A stretch of 64,000 nucleotides of DNA from the NCBI RefSeq assembly GCF_003073045.1, contig NC_037593.1, forward strand, positions 4,393,525-4,457,524. The letters are read 5' to 3'. Within the stretch, counting starts at the first letter, position 1. Each line of letters begins with the position of its first letter. This DNA is from Pomacea canaliculata. Its lineage: Eukaryota; Mollusca; Gastropoda; Architaenioglossa; Ampullariidae. Both the position numbers and the translations under genes were made by a program. The notes beneath the pieces are model-generated. The model did not search any database, was not told the origin of the DNA, and worked only from the letters and a program-made list of their open reading frames with translations. Shown here piece after piece: positions 11,022 through 23,580 of this stretch.

Positions 11022-14000
11022 TCAGGACGCACCGCAGCATTTAAACCGCTTCTTCTTCGCAGGCATCTTCAGCGGCGGCATGATGGAAATGGCCAGACTC
11101 TGGCGCCGCGCCCGGCTGATGATGACGTTGTTGACGAGCTTCTGGAGGATCCACAGCACCATCTGCACGTCGTGAACGTCCGTCTCCATGTACGTCAGCT
11201 GCAGGCCCTCGGCCAGCTTGAAGGCCCGCTCGGCGGTCACGTGACGTTCATTACCTTGACACACGGTGCCGACCAGCACGGCGCTGATGTGGTCCGGAGC
11301 GGCGTACATGTCCAGGTTGTTGAACCTGCAAAAAAAAAAGCGTAATCCGCACACATTTAAAAACATTGCATTTAGCGGCTAGGCTCTCTGGTTTTACTTT
11401 CAATATTCAATAACCAATCTGTTTGCAAATAATTAGGCCATTCGAAAGACCTCCTGTCCTCAGTGAAAAGTCGCAAGCGGAAGTTGTGTGGGAACATCTC
11501 ATGGTCAACAAGACTTGAACAGACCATCCCGTAACGGATACAGAAATGCAGAGAAATTCACAAAAGGTAAAGAAAGTCATGTAAGCTTTCGGTTGTTGGG
11601 AAGATGCAAAAACGATTTTTAAGGGAGCAGAACAGGTAGGGATGTAGAAGAAGAGGTGTTTCAAGAGAGAAGAAATGTGAGACAATTCATTAATGCATTA
11701 ATCGCATATTAGAGAATGGGAGAGACCCGAGAACATGGAATGACATCGTCAAATGCACCTACAGTGAGTGAGGATGATGAAGAAGACAACGAGGATAAGG
11801 GTGGTCATGTGTAAAGGTTAATTCCATAGAGTTTAGGGGAAGGAATTGCCTTCTCGGAAAATGAAAACAATCACAACATACTTTTATGTAGTGTGGTGAG
11901 CGACAAGACAAAATTCAAATTGAGTAGTTGCATCATCTGTGCATGCACGGACAAGTGAGAAAAAATAAATAAATTCTTAAAACCGTTTCTAATTGTTTGC
12001 TGCACACCTCTTCCGTAGGTCTGTTTTCACCTGTGACTATGTAGTTCAAGCAATTTAACTTTTGTTTTGAAGTTCTGTCTTTCAAGAAGCTATACAGAGG
12101 TCACAGTGATTTTTAGCGCCTTGGGCAAGCGAAGCAAAACGTGACCCCGACAACCATCAGCTTTTTAAAAATATTATTTTGTAGGCAAGGACTCAGCAGG
12201 TAGCTGTTGTTCATTTGCAAAAAACTCTCAGGTCATTGGGAAACATGAGAACTAAGAACAGTCAAATGTATTAAAGAGTCAAATTAATATCTTGATGCTT
12301 ATTAGAACATTTATTTGCAGAAAATTAGGAAGATAAAAGACGCAAGATTCTGGGCGCTTGCAGAACTATGTTAGGTCCCTCCTGCGACATCCATCCAACT
12401 CACCACCGACATGCTATCTACCCTGACCTCTTCGTACCGCCACTGAAAGGTCGACCCTCACCTTTTTGTGTTTTTTTCCCTTTGTCAGCTGACTCGTGAT
12501 CGAGAGCCTTGTCTGTGTACTACGCTGCAACCAGCTTTTCCACTGAGGCCTTGGCCGTCCTCTTTGTTTTGAGGCCAGTCCTTCTCTCATGTCCTGAGCC
12601 TGCATATGCTTTCGCCATTTGCAAGACCACTTTGCGCTCTAGAAAGACGCCACCCTCTACCTCCATCCTTAGTTCAAGATGTCAAAGGGCGAGACATGGT
12701 TCAGAGCTCTCACGATTGCCGTGGTATAGTCTCAGTTGCTGACACGGCGTTAAAAACAAACAAACATCAGAGTTCTCACGAAAGGCGCTCCGTGAATATA
12801 TGTTTATGGCTTCAGGTGGCATGTAGGATGACCATCTCTGACATCACCCGTCAAATAAATGGAGCATTACTTTGGTGCGATTAAAATGTTGAGTTTTTTT
12901 TTAATTAAAAGAAATACCTTTTTACAAATAAGAAATACAAACAAGCAGATACTCCACATACAATGTGTAGACAATGACTTTTGACTGTCAGTGCCCCAGT
13001 GGGAATGTTCCTACGGTTGTGGGTGTGCTCGTGGGTGTGTTCGTGTAACAACTGTTCTTATGATTGTGTTCTCACGGCCACGGACACAGAAGCGATCACA
13101 CTGCAATGATGCTGCGGCAACGGTAATGTAGGCGGTCATGTGACCACGTCACGCTACTGCTTTGTTACCATACATTACCCATTACCAACATGCCCTTCAG
13201 ACAAAGCTGGCACCGTACAGTTATAGCCATCTCTAGGCAGTTTAAAATAAACTACTCGAAATCATATCGCGGCTTCAGTGGCAGATGACTGTGCAAGTGT
13301 GTTTTTGTGTGTGTCGACCTTCATGCTTAATAATTAACCTGCTCCCTGTTTAGTGCCGTAATGCTGATAAGCTTTTAAACTGCCCCAGGGTGAAGCGTTT
13401 TCATTATTTAAACTGCTCGAGGTGAAACTTTTTTTTTTAACTCTTTGGACTTTGACTTTTCTCTGCATGGGCGAACTCGCAGTTACATTGTCATAGCTGT
13501 TGCTGCAAAGGAAATAAAAATAGAATGTTTTCCTCTTGAGTCACTTTTAAACAGTTTAGTTGCACAGTTGTTGCAAACCTAGCCTTAAAGGCCTAGCTTA
13601 ATTCTGGGTGAATAACATCTTTCAGTTAAACACAATAAGCATGGTCCCGACTCTGCTATTGGCTCCACCCTGACGACGTAAGGGTATTAGTGTATAGTTG
13701 GATGGCAGGTTTGATATTTTCAATGCAAGGTGATGGCTATAGACCTAAAGATACTAGACCGGTTACTACTTACTACCTTGTAGTTCCATGTTTGAGGTAA
13801 CAGATGTCTCCCAAATCTCTACAGAAAAATTCTAGACTGGAATCTGGTGGCAAGGGTCAATACTCACCAGTTTATAATGTTGTCAAACGAAGTCTCCTTG
13901 GCGACATCAAACATCAGCAGACAACCGTGTGCGCCCCGGAAGTATGAGGATGTCATACTTCGAAACCGCTCCTGACCTAGGAAGAAGTTCAATGGGTCAG

Positions 14001-14899
14001 TCGCACAAAATAATAATGTATAATAATGGTCACAGACGCTCGCGCTCATACACATGCAGAGGAACTGAACCTAGGGGTCGAAGCTGAAAGGTTTACAAGC
14101 CCATCTTTTTTTTTTTCTTGATCGCTTCCGTCTGAAGAGAACATCGACGACTTTATAGAAGAAAATTCGAATGACTGGACATGCGTTTGGACTGTAGTAG
14201 ATATTGCTGTCATCGTCAGGATGATTCATTTAGTTCAGTGTGAACAGTTTCAGTTATACCCATATGATGTCTCAAGAGAAAAAAGTTATTAAAAAACTTA
14301 AACTTGTACAAAACAAATAAAGAAATTATTTCACGTTGAGTTTTGTAGTCAGTTTTTATTTTATTTGTTTAGTTACCTAGCTAGTAAGTTAACAAGTTAA
14401 TTAGCTTTTGTCCACATGTCATCAAGTCTTCTTGCCGTCTCCATTGTACTTTCGTGACCACACTTACCTCCGGTGTCCATGATTCGGATGAGCACGCGCT
14501 TGTCGCTGCGTGCGCACTCCATCTCGACGTACTCGTTGGGCCGATAGGTCAGACAGCGCGTGGCGGTCCTGACACCATCCTGGACTTGCTCCTGGGCTTC
14601 CAGCGTGCCCAGCGTCTTCAGCAGCGAGGTTTGCCCACACCGTAGTCGCCCAGCATGATGACCTTTGCCGCGAAGTCATAGCGCCCTTTGACCCGATCCT
14701 TCCCGAATGACGTCACGCTGCTGCTGAGGTCAGACTGCGAGTGCATCGAGAGGTCGTTGATGTCTGGCACCTTAAGTGTCATTGCCGTCGTTGTCATGGC
14801 TGCTTTCTCGGTTTGCGGCGGGGACTGGCTGGAGTCCGTTTCTCGCACAACGGTTGTCGTCTTGCTACGTTGTCGGCCAGTCTGTCGGATGGCGGGCAT
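11022..14899 (-). CDS. Divergent Rab-family small GTPase, gene B (3 exons, one frame break)
   Basis: Seen: exons 14468-14899, 13868-13976 and 11022-11325. Intron phases and the middle-exon length (109 nt) equal those of Rab-like gene A. Motifs: P-loop GDYGVGK, then MDTGG joined to [20 protein letters not shown]; the end is [11 protein letters not shown]. As in gene A the N-K-x-D motif is missing (VLVGTVCQG) and G5 is MET-DVHD. Odd: within the P-loop a run of three T (14630-14632, plus strand) is one base short of what GKT/S needs. Allowing one more base, the three exons sum to 846 nt, a clean 281-residue frame, so an assembly indel is likely, though a true pseudogene is possible. About 70 residues precede the Rab fold. 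The start at 14899 is uncertain because a second open frame from 15042 overlaps it. Confidence 0.75.
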
Positions 14900-17800
14900 T
14901 GAAAACCACCGACAGCTTGTCTTGTTTGTGACTCGCTCACCTCAGGCTGCAGATGCGCTGCTGCGGCGAACTTTTGGCATTCTTCTCCTCTCACCCACCT
15001 CATGGTCTCTAGGCGCTCATGTTCGTCAGCGTCCCTCCCCATGACTATTTCTAGTCAGTCCGCAGAAAAACATTTTCTTCGGCACAGTTACTCTTGCTTA
15101 TTTCCTGAAACAAATGTACTTTGATGACGTCACGACTTTAACGACCTTCACATGAATCGGAACGCCCAACACATAATGTGACAGCTGGAAATGATGTTAG
15201 ACAAAAATGCACTTTATTTTAGGTACTGAGTGGGAAGTATGGATGTAGTGTTACCTAACGTGGTACACTAACGAACTAAAAAGTGAAGCGAAAGACAATC
15301 ACATGCCGTTAAACGAATCTTGCAGTGTTTTATGAATGAAAGAGCATTGGAGATTAGACGAATCAAAACAAAGCAAGTCTTGGAAGCTTTAGTCACAGAC
15401 CCATCCACTAAAATCCGACCAACCACAGATTCCGAAATCGGAAAATAATTTTCTCTGAAGTGTCATTTATCAAACGGTGATGTCCAATCAACACTAGGGC
15501 GCCATGGAGGGCTCCCCCCTGGGAGAGGGCTTAATAGGACAAGAGAAGCTAATCACCACAACATCCTGTTATTCGAGTCTTCAGCAAACTCGCAAACCTG
15601 TCCAAAGCTGAGATATCAAACTGACAGGTTATCGAAATCGTTGGTTGTTCCACTGACATTTCCTTCTTCTCTTGTCGATATTATTTGCGTTGTTCGTATG
15701 TTGAAGCACGAACAGAAGAAACAAAATATTTGCCTTTAAAACTAGCTTGTGCAATAAAGTTCTAATCTGAAATTCCTAACTAGGCCCAGAGGTGGGTCGG
15801 GGTTGCTGAGGGAGCACGGCTCAGTTAGACGAATAGCAACTTACAAACTTAATTAGCAATGAGCGGTGGCCAACATCAATTATTAAAACGAAGTACAAGT
15901 CAATTGTCGACAGACATCGCTTTGAGCTTGTTTATACAAAATATTTCCACAATTTTTTATACATTAATATATTGCATTATCCCTTTAATAAATGCATTGT
16001 CCTTTACACCCATGTTAGGAAATATTGTTTGTTTATGGCTGAGGTTTCTGCACTTTTCTGAAAAAGTGTTGCTGTTCTTGTCTTCAGATAAAAGGACTGG
16101 TCCCGACTCGTCGCACTTTCACCTGTTCCCTGATTTATCTTTAGTACTCAGTGAATTCAAAGTATAGTCTCGTTGTATGCGGATGAATACAGGTACACCT
16201 ATATAGGTGACACAGATACAGAGGTGCGACAGGTAATAAATAGAGAGGACAGGTAGCTTTTGTAGTACTGGAGTTTAGAACTTATTTACGAAACTTTCAT
16301 TTAGGTTGTCTGACGGGTGGAGAGAGCCAAAAACGGTGATTTCAAAAATAGTTTTATAATACATATTACTAACGACCTCATTATATTTGTTGGAAATGTT
16401 TATTTTAAACGTTTGCGTGAGAATGCAAACGCAAGAACCAGGGGGAAAAAATAGAAGGAGAAAGTGAACTCAGTAAATTTTAACTGAAAAATGTAACTTA
16501 GTAAACTCAACAGAAAATCTTCATTTTCTTGTAATTGTCATTTATTTATGTAGCATACAGTTGCAAATATGAAGAGAGGTGCACAGTGGAAGGTTTATTC
16601 GTTCGGACAAGACATTAAAGACGAAAATTTTCAGTTCGTTATATTCACGAAGATAATCACTTACTCATCGCACTATATTTCACTTTATTCATCTTGTTCG
16701 CGAAGAAGAAGAAGAAGAAGAAAAAAAATTAGTAAAACCTCTCTGAGAGGGGACAGAACAAATGTAGTTACTTACCGCCCTTTGAAGTTTAAAACACTGC
16801 AGGAGTAGAATGGTTGAATGATTAATGATGGGGGAATGCTATAGTTTCGTCAAAATTTCAGTCTTAATGTTTTTTTCAAAGACATCGACACGACGTTCAC
16901 CAACGACCGGCCGCTTGTCTCCAGTCCTGGGGCCGTTTCCTCAGCTCGAAGGTTTGGTGTGTGACGAGTCATCCCCGCATGAGGTGACGGGAGGGACGAG
17001 GGCAAAATGTGAGCTGCCCTGGACAATTAGCATGCACAGAGACTCGAGGCTGGGACACAGGCTGCCTCGCAGCTAAACTCAAGTTTATGCAGATTTTAAG
17101 TAGCATAGCGCGACGAACAGCATGCATAAACTCCACCCTCCTCACACGCGTTTGTCTCTCTTACGACACTGAAACTCGCGAATCAGGATGGCTCATCCTA
17201 TCGGTCATCTGTATGAATGTATTCCTTTTTGTCATGCACGACCTAGATTCTTCTTTCTTGATTTTTTTTCTATCATTAAGTGCATACTAAAAAACTGCAC
17301 AATACTTGGCGAAAAATCATGAGAGGGAGGGGCTCTTACTAACTAAAAAGTGTTTTTCCCCAAGACTTGTTGAAGTTTTGCATTCTAAATGCATGAATAC
17401 GCTATGTATTTTAAATAGCTTAGTAAAAGTTTTATTTTGTTTATAGTAGAGTTTGCCTGCAGAATTGTTATTTCAAATGGCGGGGTTGAGTTCAGTTCTA
17501 GACTCCATCCCTCGTGTAGGGGCGGAGAGTTGAATAATCCCTTCCATTGGTCACAAATAAACCTTAAACCATCAGTATGCACAGAGAGTGGTCAAACTGA
17601 CACACCATGAGTGTACAGTAATGTTCTATGTCACGTCTAGAGCCAATAGGAGAGCTGTAACCACGTGATAAGTAGGTGTATTTGTATACTTTTCTGACGT
17701 CACTTCTGTGCACAGTCATGCTGTAGGCTTGTATTCTAAGATCATAAGTCATTCCTGCTCGGATTTGGAGCTACTGACACCTGTCCAGCAGTATTGTTGA

Positions 17801-20800
17801 AAGCAGTTTGCATTCTTTGCAGAAAGAAATTCATTTTGTGACAATATTGCCACAGTCTAGAAATCTAGATTACTCTTAAGCCAGTTTTTGTCTTTAATTA
17901 TTTGTTTCTTATCATGATTTGACAACAAAAGTTTGATAAGAATAACAATTACAAACACTGCCTTCTGAAGCCGCATGTTTCGAAATATTTATTTATTAGC
18001 TGTCTGACATCGATACTGAAACATTGGATTTTATTTAGTAAGCAAATGCTGTGTTCCATTTCAGGACTCGGCGAAAGGATGATAATCTTTGTAAGCCCTA
18101 TAATGCACTGTTAACTTATCACTGGCAGCAAAGATCGAATAATTAATAGGTCACTTTCCCACGTGTGAATGTCACAATACTGTTTAACCTTTGGAATTCG
18201 TTGGCGCAAAAGGACACGGCACATTAATAGAAAACTAAATTTAGAACTGAATGTTGGAGGACATAGTTTTGAACACCTTGGTCATTGACATTGCGTGAAA
18301 GATCTAGTGGGTACATTTTTTTTCTTATGACTGGATAAAGCCCAATGTAGGATACTACCGTATATCCCACAATCTGGTTAAATAAGCTCCTTTCGTCTTG
18401 GGAATGACACGCCTACAAACATGACGTCCCGTTTGTCCACAGTCCCTGGTCTCCATTGGCTGAAGCGTTGACAGCAAAAACATGTTAACGAAGAAACCTT
18501 TTTTGTACATGATGATGTTTATAAACATGTATTTCGAAAGCAGAAGACATTCAACCACCACATTTGGGGTACAGTATTTTGCATTTATAGCTTTGACCAG
18601 CCGTCAAACAAACTGCACCCACAAGATTTTCACCTCACTGTAAATCGATCCCTCGCAATGGCCACAATTAGAAAAAACATTATACTCTTCTTGTTGTTGT
18701 TTACTAGGTTATATTCTCATGCCAACCTTCAGGACGAATGGCACCATGCCCTCCGAGGATCTTTTGTTCCCATAGAGCTGTCCGTGGAGTGGGGTGCATG
18801 TTGGCCATGTCACATTTTTCTCTCTCTGCCTCTAGTCGGGGACATCGTTAGACTTGAACTCAGACATTTGGTCTTTTAGGTGGCAGACACAGGTTGGTGA
18901 GGGTGCCAGCCTCATCTTGTCAAACATATTGACTTACATTTAGTCAGCAGGCTTGTACTAATCTCATGCTCACTACCTGTTGCCATCAATCAAGACAATG
19001 ATCTACATTACTTGTGGAAGAGGGTCACATTGTTACTGTCACAAGGTTTTTTTCTCCTGGTTGCACTACTTTAGACCGTTAAACAGGGACATTTTTCGCG
19101 AGAATGAAGATCGACTACATATATCAGGTTTCTGATTGATCGATAATCGATATCTATAAGTATTTTACTCATTTTTTTTCTCATTATCGAATGCTGCCTG
19201 TAAGCAAGTGCTAGGCTTAATATCTGTGTATTGATAGATCGTCGATTCTAGGACTCTCTGAGAGTATCTGTTATCCTCATTGCCGATTCTGGGTTATCGA
19301 TGATGAACTTACTGTTCGAGGCCGAAAAGACAGAAAGACAGAGCTGATTGTAAGAATAATTAGGTTACCCCTTCTCAAGAAGTACCGTTTATCAGACGAT
19401 TTGACAAAAGATATAGGTCAAGCAATGACCTAGATAGTCGAGGTTCTGTACTTCTATGGTTTTTGAAGACAATGGATTGACGGACAGAGAGGACGAGAAA
19501 ATTGCACTTTGCTGACGATGTTCGTTAACATGATCAGCTGAATCAGCACATACAGTTCTGTTATTTCTTTCCTCGAGTTGGCAAGTGAAACTCGTGCATT
19601 GGTGTTCAGTTGTTCGATCTACTGACATAAGTATTTCAGAATCACGTATAGTACAGATTACTTGTGGGTCTACGCAGCTGTGTGTTTACTCGAGACATGT
19701 TTATATCCCGTACTCCACTCAAATTCTCGTCATTTTACATTCTTTCTGAAAATCGTCGATCAAAGAAATGGAAATCTGTGTATTTACATGGTCAGGCCTT
19801 ACAACAAAAAGTGTGAACATAGTGTAAACAGAAGAGGGCTCTTTATGTGGAAAAGCAGACATCTCCTGACAAACGAAGGCTTTAGTAATTTGTTATCGAC
19901 TTTTTCTGAATACGCATCGATGGTTCCCTTTCTTTAAATGTTCAGTGTCAGACAACTCGGAGTTAGGATGCCGTTGAAAGCGAATACCGCAGTCAAAACT
20001 TCTTCTACCTTCGATCTCAGCGGCTAGGCTTTGGCGCACGCGTGTGGGCAAGGTGGGCGTGTGATACAGAGAGAGATAGCTCAGTATATCAGTCTTCACA
20101 GACGAGTAGATAAATAGTACAATTATTTTAAATTTAGTTCTTGTTCTATTGTAAACATGAAAAATCTGCCTAAAAAAATAAGAAGAAAATATACAAAAGG
20201 TACTAACTATGATACTGGTGTAAAGGAAGACTAAAGAAAAATAATAATCAAGGAGCATCCAAGGAAAGGCGGTATACTCTGGTTTGTACATTTTGTTCCA
20301 AAGCATCTTTATTTATTCGTATATCCTCCCCATTCTGCTTACACACACACAAGAAGGAATGAATGAATTGTCACCTGAATAGATATTTATTATATTATTT
20401 TATATTAAAATACTGAAAAAATGTCTACTGAAAAGTATGTCACATGGTTCATCCAAAATATATACTTATGTTATCTTACTTCAGCAAGGAGAGAGAGCGT
20501 GTGTCTGTGTATGGTGGAGGTGGAGGGGAGCTACTTGCATTATTTGTATGGAAAATGAACCACTTGAAGCATCCATAAAGGTGGCCCTTCATACATGATT
20601 TTTAAAAGCCATAAAATAACAGATGAAAACCCTGACTTATCGAATGTTTGACAAATGATTTGACAATCACAGATGTGGTTCAAACGTTACTTGTAAAAAA
20701 GGCATATAAAACCTAGCTATTACCAAGAAAAGAACTACACTAAATATATATATTTTTTATTTTGTGAAATAATGGTTTTTCCTAATAATATAATCGCTAA

Positions 20801-21121
20801 ACAGTTAAATTAGTTTTGAAAGGAAGTGTCCAATGTGAAATAAAAGTTTAGAAGAAAACAAACTGAATATATATTTTCTCAAATCTGGCTAAAGCAAAAT
20901 GTGTAAAGGCATTCTGTTTATGACAACATGCTTTTGGAGGAACAAACTGGCCAAAATTAATAGTTTTTCTAACCCATTATAAGGTCTTTTCTGCTGTAAC
21001 AGAAAGGACCATAATATTGTTTTAAAATTCCATTTACCCAGCCACTAGAACTGGCGAGTATTTGATAAAAACTATGAATAAAAACACACAATTTATGATA
21101 AAAGATTGCATGTAGATGTGG
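14900..21121. other. Long gene-poor stretch
   Basis: AT-rich unique sequence with only short ORFs on both strands, including a 137-codon minus ORF at 19893-20306 that has no recognisable domain. A short GAA run is near 16700. The minus-strand 3' UTR of QPRT should lie at the right end. Nothing else can be supported. Confidence 0.5.
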
Positions 21122-23179
21122 TTATAACACAACAGTAGGATTTTCGGGATCTTTGCCAGGCTTCTGTATTTTCATGGAAAGATCCACAATAGAGTAGCCC
21201 TGGACAAGCCGGCTAATTGAAATAACATCCACATCCAAGATGCAGTATTGCACAAGGTTGTCTTCTGTAATCCCACCACTGGCCTCAATGATCACATGGG
21301 GAAACTGTTTTTTCAACTCTGATGCTCCCTTGCTTAAAGCCTGCCAGGATAAAACAGCAATAAAAAGAAAATCAAAAAGAAATCCACAAATATCTTCTGG
21401 GCATTCTTAAAATCAATTTATTTTTCATATTATTTGTGTATCTGTATATGTCTGAATGTGATGTGTTGTATTTTTCAAAAAGGGTGTGAGTACTGATATT
21501 TACAATTTATTGAAAGTGTACCACTAAGTTCTGCACATGAATGGACTTTCATCTGTGTGTGTGCATGCGCATGTGTGTTTCCTGTCGAACATCCAGGTGC
21601 TCAGCATAGGTGCAACACCAAATTTTTGTCCTCTCTCCCTTCCTGTACTGTCTTTTCATCAATGACTGTCTCATCTCACGGATCCATTCAGATGGTGAAG
21701 TTTGCTGATGACCTCACGATGGAAGGTGTCATCGTGAATGATGAGGTGGATAACCTGGTAATGTGGGGCACTAAAACTCAATGTTTCTAAGACCAAGGAG
21801 ATGATAAGGTGACTTCTGCTGTGGAGCTTCTCACTATCAACGGTGAGGCCACTGAGCAGGTTGACCATTTCAGGTTGTTGGGATGCACCATCTCAAATGA
21901 TCACTACCCTTTCTGAAAGCTGACATTGTAAACAATTTGCAAAACATAACTTGTTGCTGATTGTAAATATTGCACCCCTACCAACCTCAGGTGAAAAGTT
22001 ATCCAGCATGATGACATCACTGCCTGCTTCAACAGCTTCTACTGCCTCTTTAACACTGCGACATTCAACTTCAATCTTTGTAGAAAATCCTCCAACAATA
22101 CGCACATCTCTGACAGCCTTAAAACAGAAGGACAGCATTATAAGACAAATTGTGTTTACGCATCAAAATATTATCAAAATTATTTAGTAGAACAGAAGAG
22201 AAAGTCTCCTATATTCAATGCAATATTTAGTACATTCTGAATAGCTAAGCAGATTTTGAATGCAATTTCTTTGTGCCAAATTTACTTTACCAATATTTCC
22301 TAAATATCTTTTTACTCTGTACCCTGAAAGGCGATTTTTTATCTGTATATCTTTGACCATATAACTGTATATCCTTAAACATATATTCTTCAGAGTGACA
22401 TACAGCAACTACCAATATAGCATGGTACTTGCAACCTTTATGTTCAATAAACCATGCATGTCCACAGTAAAACCATATTCTTGCTGCTTTATTTTTCTTT
22501 TGATAAAATAGATACAGCATTTCTTTTGATAACCTAACTTTATCACATTTAAAACTCATTAGGAAAATAAAAAATTAAATTCTGAGTAACTGAGACCAAC
22601 TTGTGCAACGCTGCCTGCAGTCCATATGTGGTTATCTTTCAGCATTATCATCGAAGACAAGTCATAGCGATGTGTAGACACACCCCCAACAAGAAGAGCA
22701 TACTTCTCCACCATGCGAAACCCAGGAGTTGTCTTCCGAGTACCGGCAATTTCTCCTTTCCAGTTGCATTTCTCTGCTATCTCAAGCAGCTTTCGTGCGT
22801 ATGTTGCGATACCACTAGCTCTACATAAACAATTTAATGCAACCCGTTCTCCTAGAAGCAAATGTCTAACTTTTCCTGTCACCTTAGCGACGACTTTTGT
22901 GGGTTCAATCCAAATTCCTTCTTGTTGTAACCACGTTACCTGACAGTCAAGTTCTTGAAATATGGCATCGACAAATGGACAACCAGCAAGCACACCTGCG
23001 CTTTTGATCAAGATCACTGCCGTCTCTTCGCGCTCACCTACCACAAATCCAGCGAAGTCGAAACTTGGTGTATCCTCTTTTAGCCATTCTCGAGCCAGGT
23101 GCTTGAGAGTAGAGGGATTTAATATATGCGCTACATTTGGATTATAGATTTTGTGCAAGGCACCGTTCTGTTTGGCCAT
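21122..23179 (-). CDS. QPRT: Nicotinate-nucleotide pyrophosphorylase (quinolinate phosphoribosyltransferase)
   Basis: Catalyses quinolinate + PRPP to nicotinate mononucleotide, CO2 and PPi, the entry step of de novo NAD synthesis from tryptophan; cytosolic. Seen: exons 22601-23179, 21986-22117 and 21122-21340, all phase 0, giving 309 residues (human 297). N-terminal domain: [31 protein letters not shown]. Core motifs: GERVALNCL, the PRPP/substrate-binding [72 protein letters not shown] chose [10 protein letters not shown] at 23179; an in-frame ATG at 23221 (MRRYREVC) is possible. Intron donors are GTTGGT, a weak but usable form. Intron 2 (21341-21985) carries a LINE fragment. It is head-to-head with BRAP. 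No break seen. Confidence 0.95.
21570..21910 (+). mobile_element. LINE reverse-transcriptase fragment
   Basis: The plus strand encodes a broken piece of reverse transcriptase: [17 protein letters not shown] around the catalytic F-A-D-D (21701-21712), then [12 protein letters not shown], and in shifted frames [25 protein letters not shown] and CTISND. This order (FADD, thumb KTK, NG-x-x-x-E-x-V, F-x-x-LG) is that of CR1/Rex1-like non-LTR elements. Several frame changes show it is dead. It lies antisense in QPRT intron 2. Confidence 0.8.
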
Positions 23180-23580
23180 TGCAGCAAGGTGTCGTCTGCA
23201 AACTTCGCGGTATCTGCGCATGCGCACACAAGTTGTGTTGCTGACAAAATTAAAAAAGAAGGTCCACCAGTAAACTACTATACTATTCAACATCAATTAT
23301 ATTTAAAATATTATATTATATTTAAAAAGTCAAGTAACTAAAATATCATGTGAGAAGATTTTGTTGTATGAAGCTTTAAAATTGTTGACTATATTTTTTT
23401 TTTTCTTCATTTGGCGTGTTTCGCAGATTAGCATTTTCGTAAATCGCAGGTACGTCTGGGCAGATGGAAACATCAACAAGCTAAACCCAAGAAGGCTGAG
23501 GAATAGACTCATTATGAAAATGTGCCCTTCCAGTCGAAGTAATTAGCTGCAGGATTCTTGTGTTTCTTTTTGCCGCACAA
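23180..23580. promoter_or_regulatory. Putative shared two-way QPRT/BRAP promoter
   Basis: The QPRT start (23179, minus) and the BRAP start (23581, plus) are divergent and 401 bases apart, so both 5' UTRs and core promoters must fit here unless there are upstream non-coding exons. No TATA box is obvious. The role is inferred from geometry only. Confidence 0.55.

Noticed and set aside
12414-12605. Basic minus frame resembling the end of a LINE protein ([11 protein letters not shown])
   Set aside because: Too short and without any neighbouring reverse-transcriptase motif.
19893-20306. 137-codon minus ORF
   Set aside because: No domain, no splice context; aromatic-rich composition expected from AT-rich DNA.
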